This document shows, in pieces, positions 7,659 to 14,067 of a stretch of DNA of 32,437 nt (the first letter of the stretch is position 1; the number at the start of each line of letters is the position of its first letter). Below the pieces are notes generated by a model that worked only from the letters and a program-made list of their open reading frames with translations, did no database searches and was not told the DNA's origin. Source of the DNA: Blautia sp. (GTDB lineage Bacteria > Bacillota > Clostridia > Lachnospirales > Lachnospiraceae); assembly GCA_029257775.1 (NCBI GenBank), contig JARIAQ010000005.1, positions 1-32,437 on the forward strand, written 5' to 3'. The position numbers were made by a program, and so were the translations under genes.

Positions 7659-8216
7659 ATGAGTAGTGTAGGTTTTATTGTAATAGGCGTTGTTGCTGTA
7701 ATTTTGATTTATGTTTTCATTACATATAATGGATTCATAAAGTTAAAAAATTCCATTGAAGAAGCATTTAGTGCCATGGATGTGTACTTGAAGAAAAGGT
7801 GGGATTTAGTACCTAATTTAGTTGAAACAGTAAAGGGGTATGTGGCACATGAACAAAGTACTTTTAAAGAAATTGTTGAATTAAGAAATTGCGCATATGG
7901 GAAAATGTCAATGAGTGACAAAATTAATCAAAATAATGTGCTTGGTAAGGGAATCAACCAACTAATGGCTTTGGCTGAAGCTTATCCGGATTTAAAAGCA
8001 AATACAAATTTTATAGAATTACAGACAGAATTGTCAAAAATTGAAGATGATATTGCTCAATCTAGAAAATACTTTAACGCAGTTGTAAAAAGATACAATG
8101 ATAAAGTGGAAATGTTTCCTAGTAATATCATTGCAAAAATTATGCACTTTACAAAAAAAGAAATGTTTGTTGTGAATACAGAAGAAAGAGAAAATGTAAA
8201 GGTAAGTTTTAAATGA
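7659..8216 (+). CDS. lemA: LemA family protein
   Basis: A 185-residue LemA family protein. One N-terminal membrane segment (residues ~5-25) has the family's short external start. The four-helix soluble domain carries the signature YNGFIKLKNSIEEAFSAMD, then KKRWDLVPNLVETVKGYVAHE and the closing YNDKVEMFPSNIIA. LemA proteins are widespread and of uncertain function, and are often encoded beside DUF2207/TPM-type membrane proteins. The stop overlaps the start of the following DUF2207 gene by 4 nt (ATGA), so the two are translationally coupled. The RBS AAGGAGG is 7 nt before the ATG. Length is normal. Confidence 0.93.
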   Translation: MSSVGFIVIGVVAVILIYVFITYNGFIKLKNSIEEAFSAMDVYLKKRWDLVPNLVETVKGYVAHEQSTFKEIVELRNCAYGKMSMSDKINQNNVLGKGINQLMALAEAYPDLKANTNFIELQTELSKIEDDIAQSRKYFNAVVKRYNDKVEMFPSNIIAKIMHFTKKEMFVVNTEERENVKVSFK

Positions 8217-10357
8217 AAAAGATAGGGAGTTGTCTTGGTAAAATTGTAAAATATATTTTTTATGGTTATTTGGCGATTATGGTGATTGGTCTTTTACTGA
8301 AAGGTGTTAATGATGCCTTTGGTACCAATGATAAGCCTGTTCAAGCAGCAGACGGATTTACAATTGAAGAGTATCAAGTTGTCTTAGATGTACAACAAGA
8401 TAATAAGGTAGACGTATGTGAAAATATAACAGTTAATTGGAATGAGGAACATCATCATGGAATTGTGAGATTTATTCCACAATGGCTAGAATATACTGGA
8501 AAAGATGAGAAAAGAATCAAGAGAAAATCAAAGGTACTAGATTTAAAATCTACAAGTGATCCATATGAACTAGATGTTGTGAAAAAGAAGGATCGCATCC
8601 GTCTTGGTAACAAAAATGAATATGTGCCATTAGGAAATAAAAAATACGAAATTCAATATACCTATGATATGGGAAAAGATCCATTTAAAAATTTTGATGA
8701 ATTTATCTTTCATACCTATGGTGATTATTGGGGAACGGAAATAAAAAATGCATCGGTGAAGATTATTCTGCCTAAAAAACTGGATCATTACAATATTCAC
8801 TTTTTTGCTGATAAATATCGCTCTAATGACGTTACACAATTTGTGGATTACACAATAGATGGAAATGTTATAGATGCCAAATTTAACCAGGAAAAATATA
8901 CTAAGTATCAAAAAGAAGAATATTGTAAAGAGAATGGTTATTTGGAAAATGATGAGTGTGAAGTACCTGAATATTCAGGATATAATGAAAAATTAGATCA
9001 TTCTTTAACTGTAGATATTGAACTGCCTGATCATTATTTTGTGGGAGGTAGTTGGACATACGGTTGGGGATCTTTTGGTATTAGTTTAGTTATCATTTTA
9101 TTAACGATTTATACAATTTATAAATGGTATAAATACGGCAAAGATTTTCCGAAGAGAGAGAGAACAATCGAATATTATCCAATGGATCATTTAAATGCAG
9201 CAGAGATTGGGTACATTTATGGAAATCATTCCATGAATAAATTGACGATTGCTTTGATGATTCAAATTGCTTCTAAAGGATATATAAAAATTGATGAGTT
9301 GGAAAATAAAAAAATTCAAATTACCAATTTGTGCTCTCCTCCAAAGGGAGGAAAACCTTTTGAGGGTAAAGTGGAAAGAAGAAAGATTGAAGTTGAAAAG
9401 CTAAAAGAAGCAGATGATTCTTTATCAAACGATGCAAAAAAAATGATGGAAAATCTATTTAGAAAGAAGAATTCCAATACATTAAAAACAAACTATAAAA
9501 AGTTTGAAAAGGTATCAGATGAATTAGTAAATGGTAAATACATTCAAATTATAAGTGATAATGACGAAACAAGATATGGAGATTTAGAAAAGTTACGAAA
9601 AGAGTATGAGGAAAAGAATAAAGATAATCAAGAAGAATGGGATGCGTATAAAAAATACAGAGCGACATTGAAACCATTAAGTGAATTAGAAAGAATTGTA
9701 TATAGTCAATTATTCATTAAAGACAATGTAATTATTGTTAGTGAGCATAAGACACTTTACAAAGCATTTCAAAAAGTAGAAGAAAAATTAACATCAAAAC
9801 TAAAAGATTTAGTTGTTGATCGTGTGGCTACTAAAAAAATGTACACTTCCATTGGAATTACAATTCTTACGGTTATCTTAAACCTTATTAGCTTCTTCAT
9901 TGTTGAAGATATGAATCCTAATTGGAGTATTTTATATTGGATTTCCATGAGTTGTATCCTTATTAATCTTGTATTTACAATCTTTATGAAAAGAAAAACA
10001 AAGTATGGGGAAGAAATTATTGCAAGAATTAAAGGATTTAAAGAGTTTTTAGAAAAAGTTGAAAAACCTAAATTAGAAGAACTGGTTATGGAAAATCCTA
10101 CGTATTTTTATGATATTTTGCCATACACTTATGTGTTAAATATTTCAAAAAAATGGATTGATAAATTTGAAAATATTCCAATTCCAGAACAAGATATGGG
10201 AACTTTGAATTACTATAACGATCGTTCCTATTATTTAATTTATAGTAATGTTGAATATCCTAAGACATCTAGTAGTGGAAGAGGTTCTTTAGGTGGAGGC
10301 GGATTTTCCTCAAGTGGAGGAGGTTGTTCTTCCTGTGGCGGTGGAGGATCCTGGTAA
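8213..10357 (+). CDS. DUF2207 domain-containing membrane protein with Gly/Ser/Cys tail
   Basis: A 714-residue membrane protein. An N-terminal hydrophobic segment (residues ~10-28) precedes an extracytoplasmic DUF2207 beta domain (FTIEEYQVVLDVQQDNKVDV...HHGIVRFIP). A membrane helix follows near residues 285-305, then a charged cytoplasmic region with a Lys/Glu-rich, probably coiled part (~400-480). A hairpin of two membrane helices lies at ~542-592. The last 29 residues (686-714) are low complexity, almost entirely Gly and Ser with a CSSC pair and a final Trp. Such glycine-rich tails are common in DUF2207 proteins that pair with LemA. Function is unknown; surface or envelope stress roles are only suggestions. 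It overlaps lemA by 4 nt. Confidence 0.85.
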   Translation: MKKIGSCLGKIVKYIFYGYLAIMVIGLLLKGVNDAFGTNDKPVQAADGFTIEEYQVVLDVQQDNKVDVCENITVNWNEEHHHGIVRFIPQWLEYTGKDEKRIKRKSKVLDLKSTSDPYELDVVKKKDRIRLGNKNEYVPLGNKKYEIQYTYDMGKDPFKNFDEFIFHTYGDYWGTEIKNASVKIILPKKLDHYNIHFFADKYRSNDVTQFVDYTIDGNVIDAKFNQEKYTKYQKEEYCKENGYLENDECEVPEYSGYNEKLDHSLTVDIELPDHYFVGGSWTYGWGSFGISLVIILLTIYTIYKWYKYGKDFPKRERTIEYYPMDHLNAAEIGYIYGNHSMNKLTIALMIQIASKGYIKIDELENKKIQITNLCSPPKGGKPFEGKVERRKIEVEKLKEADDSLSNDAKKMMENLFRKKNSNTLKTNYKKFEKVSDELVNGKYIQIISDNDETRYGDLEKLRKEYEEKNKDNQEEWDAYKKYRATLKPLSELERIVYSQLFIKDNVIIVSEHKTLYKAFQKVEEKLTSKLKDLVVDRVATKKMYTSIGITILTVILNLISFFIVEDMNPNWSILYWISMSCILINLVFTIFMKRKTKYGEEIIARIKGFKEFLEKVEKPKLEELVMENPTYFYDILPYTYVLNISKKWIDKFENIPIPEQDMGTLNYYNDRSYYLIYSNVEYPKTSSSGRGSLGGGGFSSSGGGCSSCGGGGSW

Positions 10358-10412
10358 AAAGGAGCATATAGAAATATTCCTATATATGCGATTGTAGGAT
10401 GTAATAGGAAAG

Positions 10413-10467
10413 AAAATAAGGAAGGGTGAATGGTCTGTATTTCAAGACCTTCACCCTTCCTTATTTT
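10413..10467. terminator. Bidirectional terminator between the DUF2207 gene and thiC
   Basis: A very long hairpin of about 23 bp. The arms at 10413-10436 and 10445-10467 are complementary except for one bulged T, with an 8-nt loop. An A tract on the left and a T tract on the right allow it to end both the rightward DUF2207 transcript and the leftward thiC transcript. Confidence 0.9.
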
Positions 10468-10483
10468 AGAGAACTGTAAGAAA

Positions 10484-11791
10484 TTATTCATCGTAAATAT
10501 TAACAATTTCTCCTTCTAAGATGCGGTTCATATTTTTTACAGCGCAGAAATTGCCGCACATACTACAGGTATCTTCTTTTTCAGGTTTGGCTTCTGCACG
10601 GTAGCGTTTCGCTTTTTCCGGATCAATGCACAGACGGAACATCTCTTCCCAGTCCAAGTTCTTTCTGGCTGTACTCATTTCATAATCCCAGTTGGAAGCA
10701 CCTTTAATACCTTTGGCAATATCAGCAGCGTGAGCAGCGATTTTAGAAGCGATAATTCCTTCTTTTACGTCATTGACATCAGGAAGACGAAGATGTTCTG
10801 CTGGTGTTACATAACACAGGAAAGATGCGCCGTATGTAGCTGCAATGGCACCACCGATAGCAGCAGTAATATGGTCATATCCAGGTGCAATATCAGTTAC
10901 AAGAGGGCCAAGTACATAAAAAGGTGCACCTTGACAGACAGTTTGTTGAATTTTCATATTTGCTTCAATTTGATTTAAAGGCATATGTCCGGGACCTTCA
11001 ATGATAACTTGAACATCTTTTTTCCAGGCACGTTTTGTCAGTTCACCTAGTGTAACTAATTCTTCGATTTGAGAAATATCTCCAGCATCTGCAATACAGC
11101 CGGGACGGCAAGCGTCACCAAGACTCATCGTTACATCATATTTTTGACAGATATCCAAAATACGATCATAATGCTCATAAAAAGGGTTTTCCTGCCCAGT
11201 CATTTCCATCCAAGCAAAGATAATAGAACCACCGCGGGAAACAATGTTTGTAAGACGTTTATTATCTTTGAAACGTTTGGCTGTATTCTTATTGATACCT
11301 ACATGAATAGTCATAAAATCCACGCCATCTTTTGCATGCATTTCTACAATGTTGATCCATTCTTCTGAGGTGATATCCTTTAAAGGTTTGTGATAATATA
11401 CCACAGCGTCGTAGATAGGAACAGTACCGATAATAGCAGGACATTCGGAAGTTAATTTACGACGGAATTTTTGTGTATCGCCGAAGGAACTTAAATCCAT
11501 AATAGACTCAGCCCCCATCTTTACGGCATCATTTACTTTTTCTAATTCCATGTCCAAATCTTTCCAGTCTCTGGAAGTTCCAAGGTTGACATTAATTTTT
11601 GTCTTTAACATAGAACCAATTCCATTTGCATCTAGACAAGTATGTAGCTTATTGGCAGGAATTGCTACTTTCCCCTGAGCTACAAGATCGCGAAGTTCTT
11701 GTACATCCATTTGTTCTTTTGCAGCAACAGCTTCCATTTCTTTGGTAATGAAACCCTGTCGTGCAGCGTTCATTTGCGTTGTGTACTCCAT
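10484..11791 (-). CDS. thiC: Phosphomethylpyrimidine synthase ThiC
   Basis: Radical-SAM enzyme that converts aminoimidazole ribotide to HMP-phosphate, the pyrimidine half of thiamine. At 435 residues it is the short form, without the N-terminal extension of proteobacterial enzymes. Family stretches include [10 protein letters not shown] near the start, [55 protein letters not shown] and CYVTPAEHL. The C-terminal iron-sulfur motif is CSMCGNFC (C-x2-C-x3-C). The ATG at 11791 is preferred over 11797 because GGAG lies 7 nt before the former and 1 nt before the latter. It stands alone here, with no other thi gene next to it, and is controlled by the TPP riboswitch upstream. Confidence 0.96.
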   Translation of the reverse strand: MEYTTQMNAARQGFITKEMEAVAAKEQMDVQELRDLVAQGKVAIPANKLHTCLDANGIGSMLKTKINVNLGTSRDWKDLDMELEKVNDAVKMGAESIMDLSSFGDTQKFRRKLTSECPAIIGTVPIYDAVVYYHKPLKDITSEEWINIVEMHAKDGVDFMTIHVGINKNTAKRFKDNKRLTNIVSRGGSIIFAWMEMTGQENPFYEHYDRILDICQKYDVTMSLGDACRPGCIADAGDISQIEELVTLGELTKRAWKKDVQVIIEGPGHMPLNQIEANMKIQQTVCQGAPFYVLGPLVTDIAPGYDHITAAIGGAIAATYGASFLCYVTPAEHLRLPDVNDVKEGIIASKIAAHAADIAKGIKGASNWDYEMSTARKNLDWEEMFRLCIDPEKAKRYRAEAKPEKEDTCSMCGNFCAVKNMNRILEGEIVNIYDE

Positions 11792-11797
11792 ATACAT

Positions 11798-11803
11798 TCT
11801 CCA
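11798..11803 (-). promoter_or_regulatory. RBS that sets the thiC start
   Basis: On the minus strand TTGGAGA precedes ATGTATATG. GGAG is too close to the first ATG and correctly spaced (7 nt) for the second, at 11791. Confidence 0.65.
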
Positions 11804-11838
11804 ATCTTATTTTATTAAAAAACGCCCCGAAATAGAAA

Positions 11839-11871
11839 AGTGCCCGCACCAAAAAAGGGTATACGGACACT
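11839..11871 (-). terminator. Riboswitch-controlled terminator upstream of thiC
   Basis: On the minus strand AGTGTCCG pairs with CGGGCACT (one wobble), enclosing a short loop, and is followed by TTTTCTATTT. It lies between the TPP aptamer and thiC, as expected for transcriptional attenuation when TPP is bound. Confidence 0.75.
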
Positions 11872-11884
11872 CTAAATGCTTGTA

Positions 11885-11972
11885 TAAACTCCCTACGTTG
11901 GCATAATCCAAATCAGGTAATACAGGTCGAAGATAAACTTCCTCTCAGCACTAAGGCTCCCTGGTTGTTTTC
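11885..11972 (-). ncRNA. TPP riboswitch (thi-box) aptamer
   Basis: On the minus strand the conserved thi-box elements occur in order. They are the GGGAGCC left side, CTGAGAG, the ACCTGATTTGG pyrimidine-sensor segment, ATTATGCCAACGTAGGGA and the closing GTTT that can pair with AAAC at the 5' end. These are the core TPP-binding motifs of the THI element. The terminator at 11839-11871 follows and thiC is the regulated gene, so high thiamine pyrophosphate should switch off thiC transcription. Confidence 0.95.
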
Positions 11973-11976
11973 TTTA

Positions 11977-12005
11977 AGTGTAGCACTGCGGTGGAGACTT
12001 GTCAA
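11977..12005 (-). promoter_or_regulatory. Promoter of the thiC riboswitch transcript
   Basis: On the minus strand TTGACA (12005-12000), a 17-nt spacer and TACACT (11982-11977). Transcription would start just ahead of the TPP aptamer. Confidence 0.8.
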
Positions 12006-12027
12006 TGTTTTTGTCGAACGTATTTTC

Positions 12028-12055
12028 TTGCAAATTAAGAAGGTTTTGTTATAAT
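12028..12055 (+). promoter_or_regulatory. Promoter of the MerR-type regulator
   Basis: TTGCAA (12028-12033), a 16-nt spacer and a perfect TATAAT (12050-12055). It is back to back with the thiC promoter, 23 nt away on the opposite strand. Confidence 0.7.
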
Positions 12056-12085
12056 AATTATGAGAAATGAGAAGGGGGTTAAGGT

Positions 12086-12523
12086 ATGCAAGAAGCCATT
12101 TACTCTGTTTCAGAAGCCGTGAAGATTTTAGAACTTCAATCTTACGTACTAAGGTACTGGGAAGAAGAAATGAAACTTCCTATTAATAGAAACGAGTTGG
12201 GACACAGATACTACACCCGAGGTGATATTCAGGTTTTTTTGAGTATTAAAGAACTAAAGAAAAAAGGGTATTCACTAAGAGAAATTGGAAAACTAGCCTC
12301 TCTTTTTTATGATAAACCACAAAAAGAGAGTAAGATTCCTGTGGAATTTATGGAAATTATTAGTAGACTTGTAAAAGCACAGTTAAAAGAGAAAAAATCA
12401 GGAGAAGATCGATATAAAAAGCTAGATGAAAGAATTCGTACCTATCAGCAGTCAAGGCGTGAAGTAGCGGCTGCTTTAGAAAAGAAAAATTCCCAAAAGA
12501 AAGGAATATTTCAAAAAAAATGA
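12086..12523 (+). CDS. MerR family transcriptional regulator
   Basis: A 145-residue DNA-binding protein. The N-terminal winged helix-turn-helix (residues ~3-72) has the MerR pattern YSVSEAVKILEL, LRYWEEEMKLPINRN, HRYYTRGDI and KKKGYSLREIGKL. The C-terminal part (~80-145) is rich in Lys/Glu/Arg and probably forms the dimerising coiled coil. I see no Cys metal-sensing motif or drug-binding domain, so the signal and targets cannot be assigned. It is a single-gene unit with its own promoter and a terminator shared with the facing ferredoxin gene. The RBS is GAAGGGGGT, 7-8 nt before the ATG. Confidence 0.88.
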   Translation: MQEAIYSVSEAVKILELQSYVLRYWEEEMKLPINRNELGHRYYTRGDIQVFLSIKELKKKGYSLREIGKLASLFYDKPQKESKIPVEFMEIISRLVKAQLKEKKSGEDRYKKLDERIRTYQQSRREVAAALEKKNSQKKGIFQKK

Positions 12524-12537
12524 AATTAGAAAAGAAA

Positions 12538-12571
12538 AAGAGGCAGGACGTTATAAGTTCTGCCTCTTTTT
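12538..12571. terminator. Bidirectional terminator between merR-like gene and ferredoxin
   Basis: A 12-bp stem (AAGAGGCAGGAC at 12538-12549 with GTTCTGCCTCTT at 12557-12568, one wobble) is flanked by an A tract and a T tract, so it works for both converging genes. Confidence 0.88.
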
Positions 12572-12581
12572 CTAAAAAATA

Positions 12582-12752
12582 TTAGCCTTCGATAATAGCT
12601 TCTGTTGGACAAACACCAGCGCATGTTCCACAGTCAACGCATGTATCAGCGTCGATCACGTATTTGTCATCACCTTCGGAAATAGCTTCAACTGGACATT
12701 CGCCAGCGCATGTTCCGCAGCTTACACATTCATCTGTAATTACGTATGCCAT
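12582..12752 (-). CDS. 2[4Fe-4S] ferredoxin
   Basis: A 56-residue clostridial-type ferredoxin, a cytoplasmic low-potential electron carrier. Two C-x2-C-x2-C-x3-C-P motifs are present: CVSCGTCAGECP and CVDCGTCAGVCP. They bind two cubane clusters. The two halves are near repeats (each ends with EAI), as usual for this fold. The start at 12752 is set by the sequence MAYVITDEC and by AGGAGG 8 nt upstream. A longer open frame to 12830 lacks ferredoxin character and is not used. Its gene diverges from the DUF1858 gene. Likely partners are the oxidoreductases of fermentation, but none is adjacent. Confidence 0.96.
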   Translation of the reverse strand: MAYVITDECVSCGTCAGECPVEAISEGDDKYVIDADTCVDCGTCAGVCPTEAIIEG

Positions 12753-12778
12753 GATTATATCCTCCTTTATATTCTGAA

Positions 12779-12797
12779 CTAAGAATTGACTTCTTAG
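12779..12797 (-). promoter_or_regulatory. Inverted repeat at the ferredoxin transcription start
   Basis: CTAAGAA and TTCTTAG form a perfect 7-bp inverted repeat around a 5-nt centre. It covers the predicted +1 of the ferredoxin promoter (about 12795), so it may be a repressor operator or a 5'-end stem-loop that stabilises the mRNA. Confidence 0.45.
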
Positions 12798-12801
12798 CTG
12801 T

Positions 12802-12830
12802 ATTCTAATATATTTATCTCTATAATACAA
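12802..12830 (-). promoter_or_regulatory. Probable ferredoxin promoter
   Basis: On the minus strand TTGTAT (12830-12825), a 17-nt spacer and TAGAAT (12807-12802). The -10 is good and the -35 moderate. Confidence 0.55.
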
Positions 12831-12861
12831 GTCTTAATTTAGAAACAATCCAGAAAAAGAG

Positions 12862-12890
12862 TTGAACATGAGAAGGAAAGATATTATAAT
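12862..12890 (+). promoter_or_regulatory. Promoter of the DUF1858 gene
   Basis: TTGAAC (12862-12867), a 17-nt spacer and a perfect TATAAT (12885-12890). The gene begins at 12925 after AAGGAGG. Confidence 0.75.
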
Positions 12891-12924
12891 AAAATGCATA
12901 AAATAGAACAAGGAGGAAATATTC

Positions 12925-13125
12925 ATGAAGGTAACATCAGATATGACAATTGGTGAGTTAATTACTTTAGATCAGAACATTATTCCGATTCTCATGCGAG
13001 CTGGTATGCATTGTATTGGATGCCCTTCCGCACAGGGAGAGAGTATTGCAGAGGCAGCTATGGTTCACGGAATTGATGGTGATATGTTAGTTGCTCAGAT
13101 TAATGATTTTTTAGAGAATAAATAA
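12925..13125 (+). CDS. DUF1858 domain protein (small CxxC redox-type protein)
   Basis: A 66-residue cytoplasmic protein made of a single DUF1858 domain, the small helical domain also found with hybrid-cluster protein and other iron-sulfur enzymes. The pattern is visible throughout: MTIGELI, the PILMRAGMHCIGCPSAQGES segment with its C-x2-C pair (Cys25 and Cys28), IAEAAMVHGID, and the last helix with DFLENK. The CxxC could be a redox-active disulfide or a metal site; biochemical function is not established. It is a monocistronic unit with its own promoter and terminator, divergent from ferredoxin. Confidence 0.9.
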   Translation: MKVTSDMTIGELITLDQNIIPILMRAGMHCIGCPSAQGESIAEAAMVHGIDGDMLVAQINDFLENK

Positions 13126-13129
13126 TGAG

Positions 13130-13164
13130 AAGAGCTGTCGTAAAAATACTACGACAGCTCTTTT
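13130..13164 (+). terminator. Terminator of the DUF1858 gene
   Basis: A perfect 12-bp stem (AAGAGCTGTCGT at 13130-13141 with ACGACAGCTCTT at 13151-13162) has a 9-nt loop and a short T tract. The gene converges with mecA (stop at 13171), and the structure may serve both. Confidence 0.88.
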
Positions 13165-13170
13165 AGCATC

Positions 13171-13923
13171 CTAGATTTGTATCAGTTTTTGCAAAGCTTC
13201 CGTAGGAATAATACATCCTTCATGTTCAGCAAGAAAGGCTTCTCTTGCTGGGGATAGTTTTTTTCCATTTCCATATTCAGAAAGCATATTGCAAACACGG
13301 TTAAAATCTTCTGGTGAAGTTTGATCTTGGTGCAAAAGCAGAGAATAGGTATCTGACATTGTATTCTTGTATAGAGAACTGAATCCTTGGAAGAAATTGT
13401 TAAGCCCATGAGCGGCTTCAATAACAGTGTCTAAATCAGGGAAAACATATTCTCTTCTTAAATTGATATGGTCAGAAACTGCATCTGTTTTAGTTTCTTG
13501 TGAAACTGTTTCTTTTTTTTCATGTTTTTTCTTTTTTTGTTCCTCACCGGCTTTATAAATTTTGGCAAAGAAATCCAAAATATCATCAGCACCCTCTGTT
13601 TCAATAGTAGAGGATGGTTCAGAGGAAGATTCACCAAATGGAGTGAATTTAGAAAAACGAGTATCTAATTCTTCAGGATCCTCTACTTTGGAAATAATTA
13701 AAATGATACTTTCTGAAGAAATAGGAATTGCTTCAATCATCAGAGGTATATCATTTGCTTCAAAGCCAAATTGCATGTTTGCTTGTTGCATCATATCTCG
13801 AAAAAGATCTTTTGCTTTATCACTTCCGTACGCCAGTTCGCTTAAACGTAGGTGTCTTTCTTCTAAATCTTTTTTTGTCAGCGTGCAGCGTATTTGATTT
13901 TCATTAATTTTTTCTATTTTCAT
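13171..13923 (-). CDS. mecA: Adaptor protein MecA
   Basis: A 250-residue adaptor that delivers substrates to the ClpC/ClpP protease and helps assemble ClpC hexamers. The N-terminal substrate-binding part is recognisable (MKIEKINENQIRCTLTKKDLEERHL, LFRDMMQQANMQFGFEANDIPLMIEAIP). An acidic, Lys- and Ser-rich linker of low conservation covers residues ~85-145. The C-terminal ClpC-binding domain carries DLDTVIEAAHGL, SLYKNTMSDTYSLLLHQD, NRVCNMLSEYGNG and LAEHEGCIIPTEALQKL. Length is normal for the family. It is transcribed alone from the promoter at 13974-14003. Confidence 0.93.
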   Translation of the reverse strand: MKIEKINENQIRCTLTKKDLEERHLRLSELAYGSDKAKDLFRDMMQQANMQFGFEANDIPLMIEAIPISSESIILIISKVEDPEELDTRFSKFTPFGESSSEPSSTIETEGADDILDFFAKIYKAGEEQKKKKHEKKETVSQETKTDAVSDHINLRREYVFPDLDTVIEAAHGLNNFFQGFSSLYKNTMSDTYSLLLHQDQTSPEDFNRVCNMLSEYGNGKKLSPAREAFLAEHEGCIIPTEALQKLIQI

Positions 13924-13973
13924 AACATCACATCCTGTCTGTTTATTATCTAAAGATGCTATTTTTCTTTTAC

Positions 13974-14003
13974 ATTATATACTATGCGTGATAAGCTTGT
14001 AAA
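13974..14003 (-). promoter_or_regulatory. Promoter of mecA
   Basis: On the minus strand TTTACA (14003-13998), an 18-nt spacer and a perfect TATAAT (13979-13974). Confidence 0.7.
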
Positions 14004-14021
14004 GACGGAATAGTTACTTTT

Positions 14022-14042
14022 CATAATCTGCCTGATTATGAT
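14022..14042 (+). promoter_or_regulatory. Palindromic operator candidate over the -10 of the MATE operon
   Basis: CATAATC (14022-14028), a 5-nt centre and GATTATG (14034-14040) form a perfect 7-bp inverted repeat. The right arm overlaps the likely -10 hexamer TATGAT (14037-14042). The only -35 at the right distance, TTACTT, is weak. A dimeric repressor bound here would block the promoter of the MATE-GTPase pair. Confidence 0.5.
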
Positions 14043-14067
14043 AAAATAGAAGAGAAAGGAGCGTATG

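Noticed and set aside
10240-10506. Minus-strand proline-rich open frame of 88 codons
   Set aside because: It is the complement of the Gly/Ser-rich tail of the DUF2207 gene and runs through the bidirectional terminator. The proline runs are an artefact of GGN codons read in reverse.
11649-11870. Minus-strand 73-codon frame overlapping the thiC start and riboswitch terminator
   Set aside because: It lies in another frame across the thiC 5' end and its leader; there is no independent RBS or homology.
12753-12830. N-terminal extension of ferredoxin by 26 residues
   Set aside because: The sequence is not ferredoxin-like and covers the promoter and inverted repeat. The ATG at 12752 has a perfect AGGAGG.
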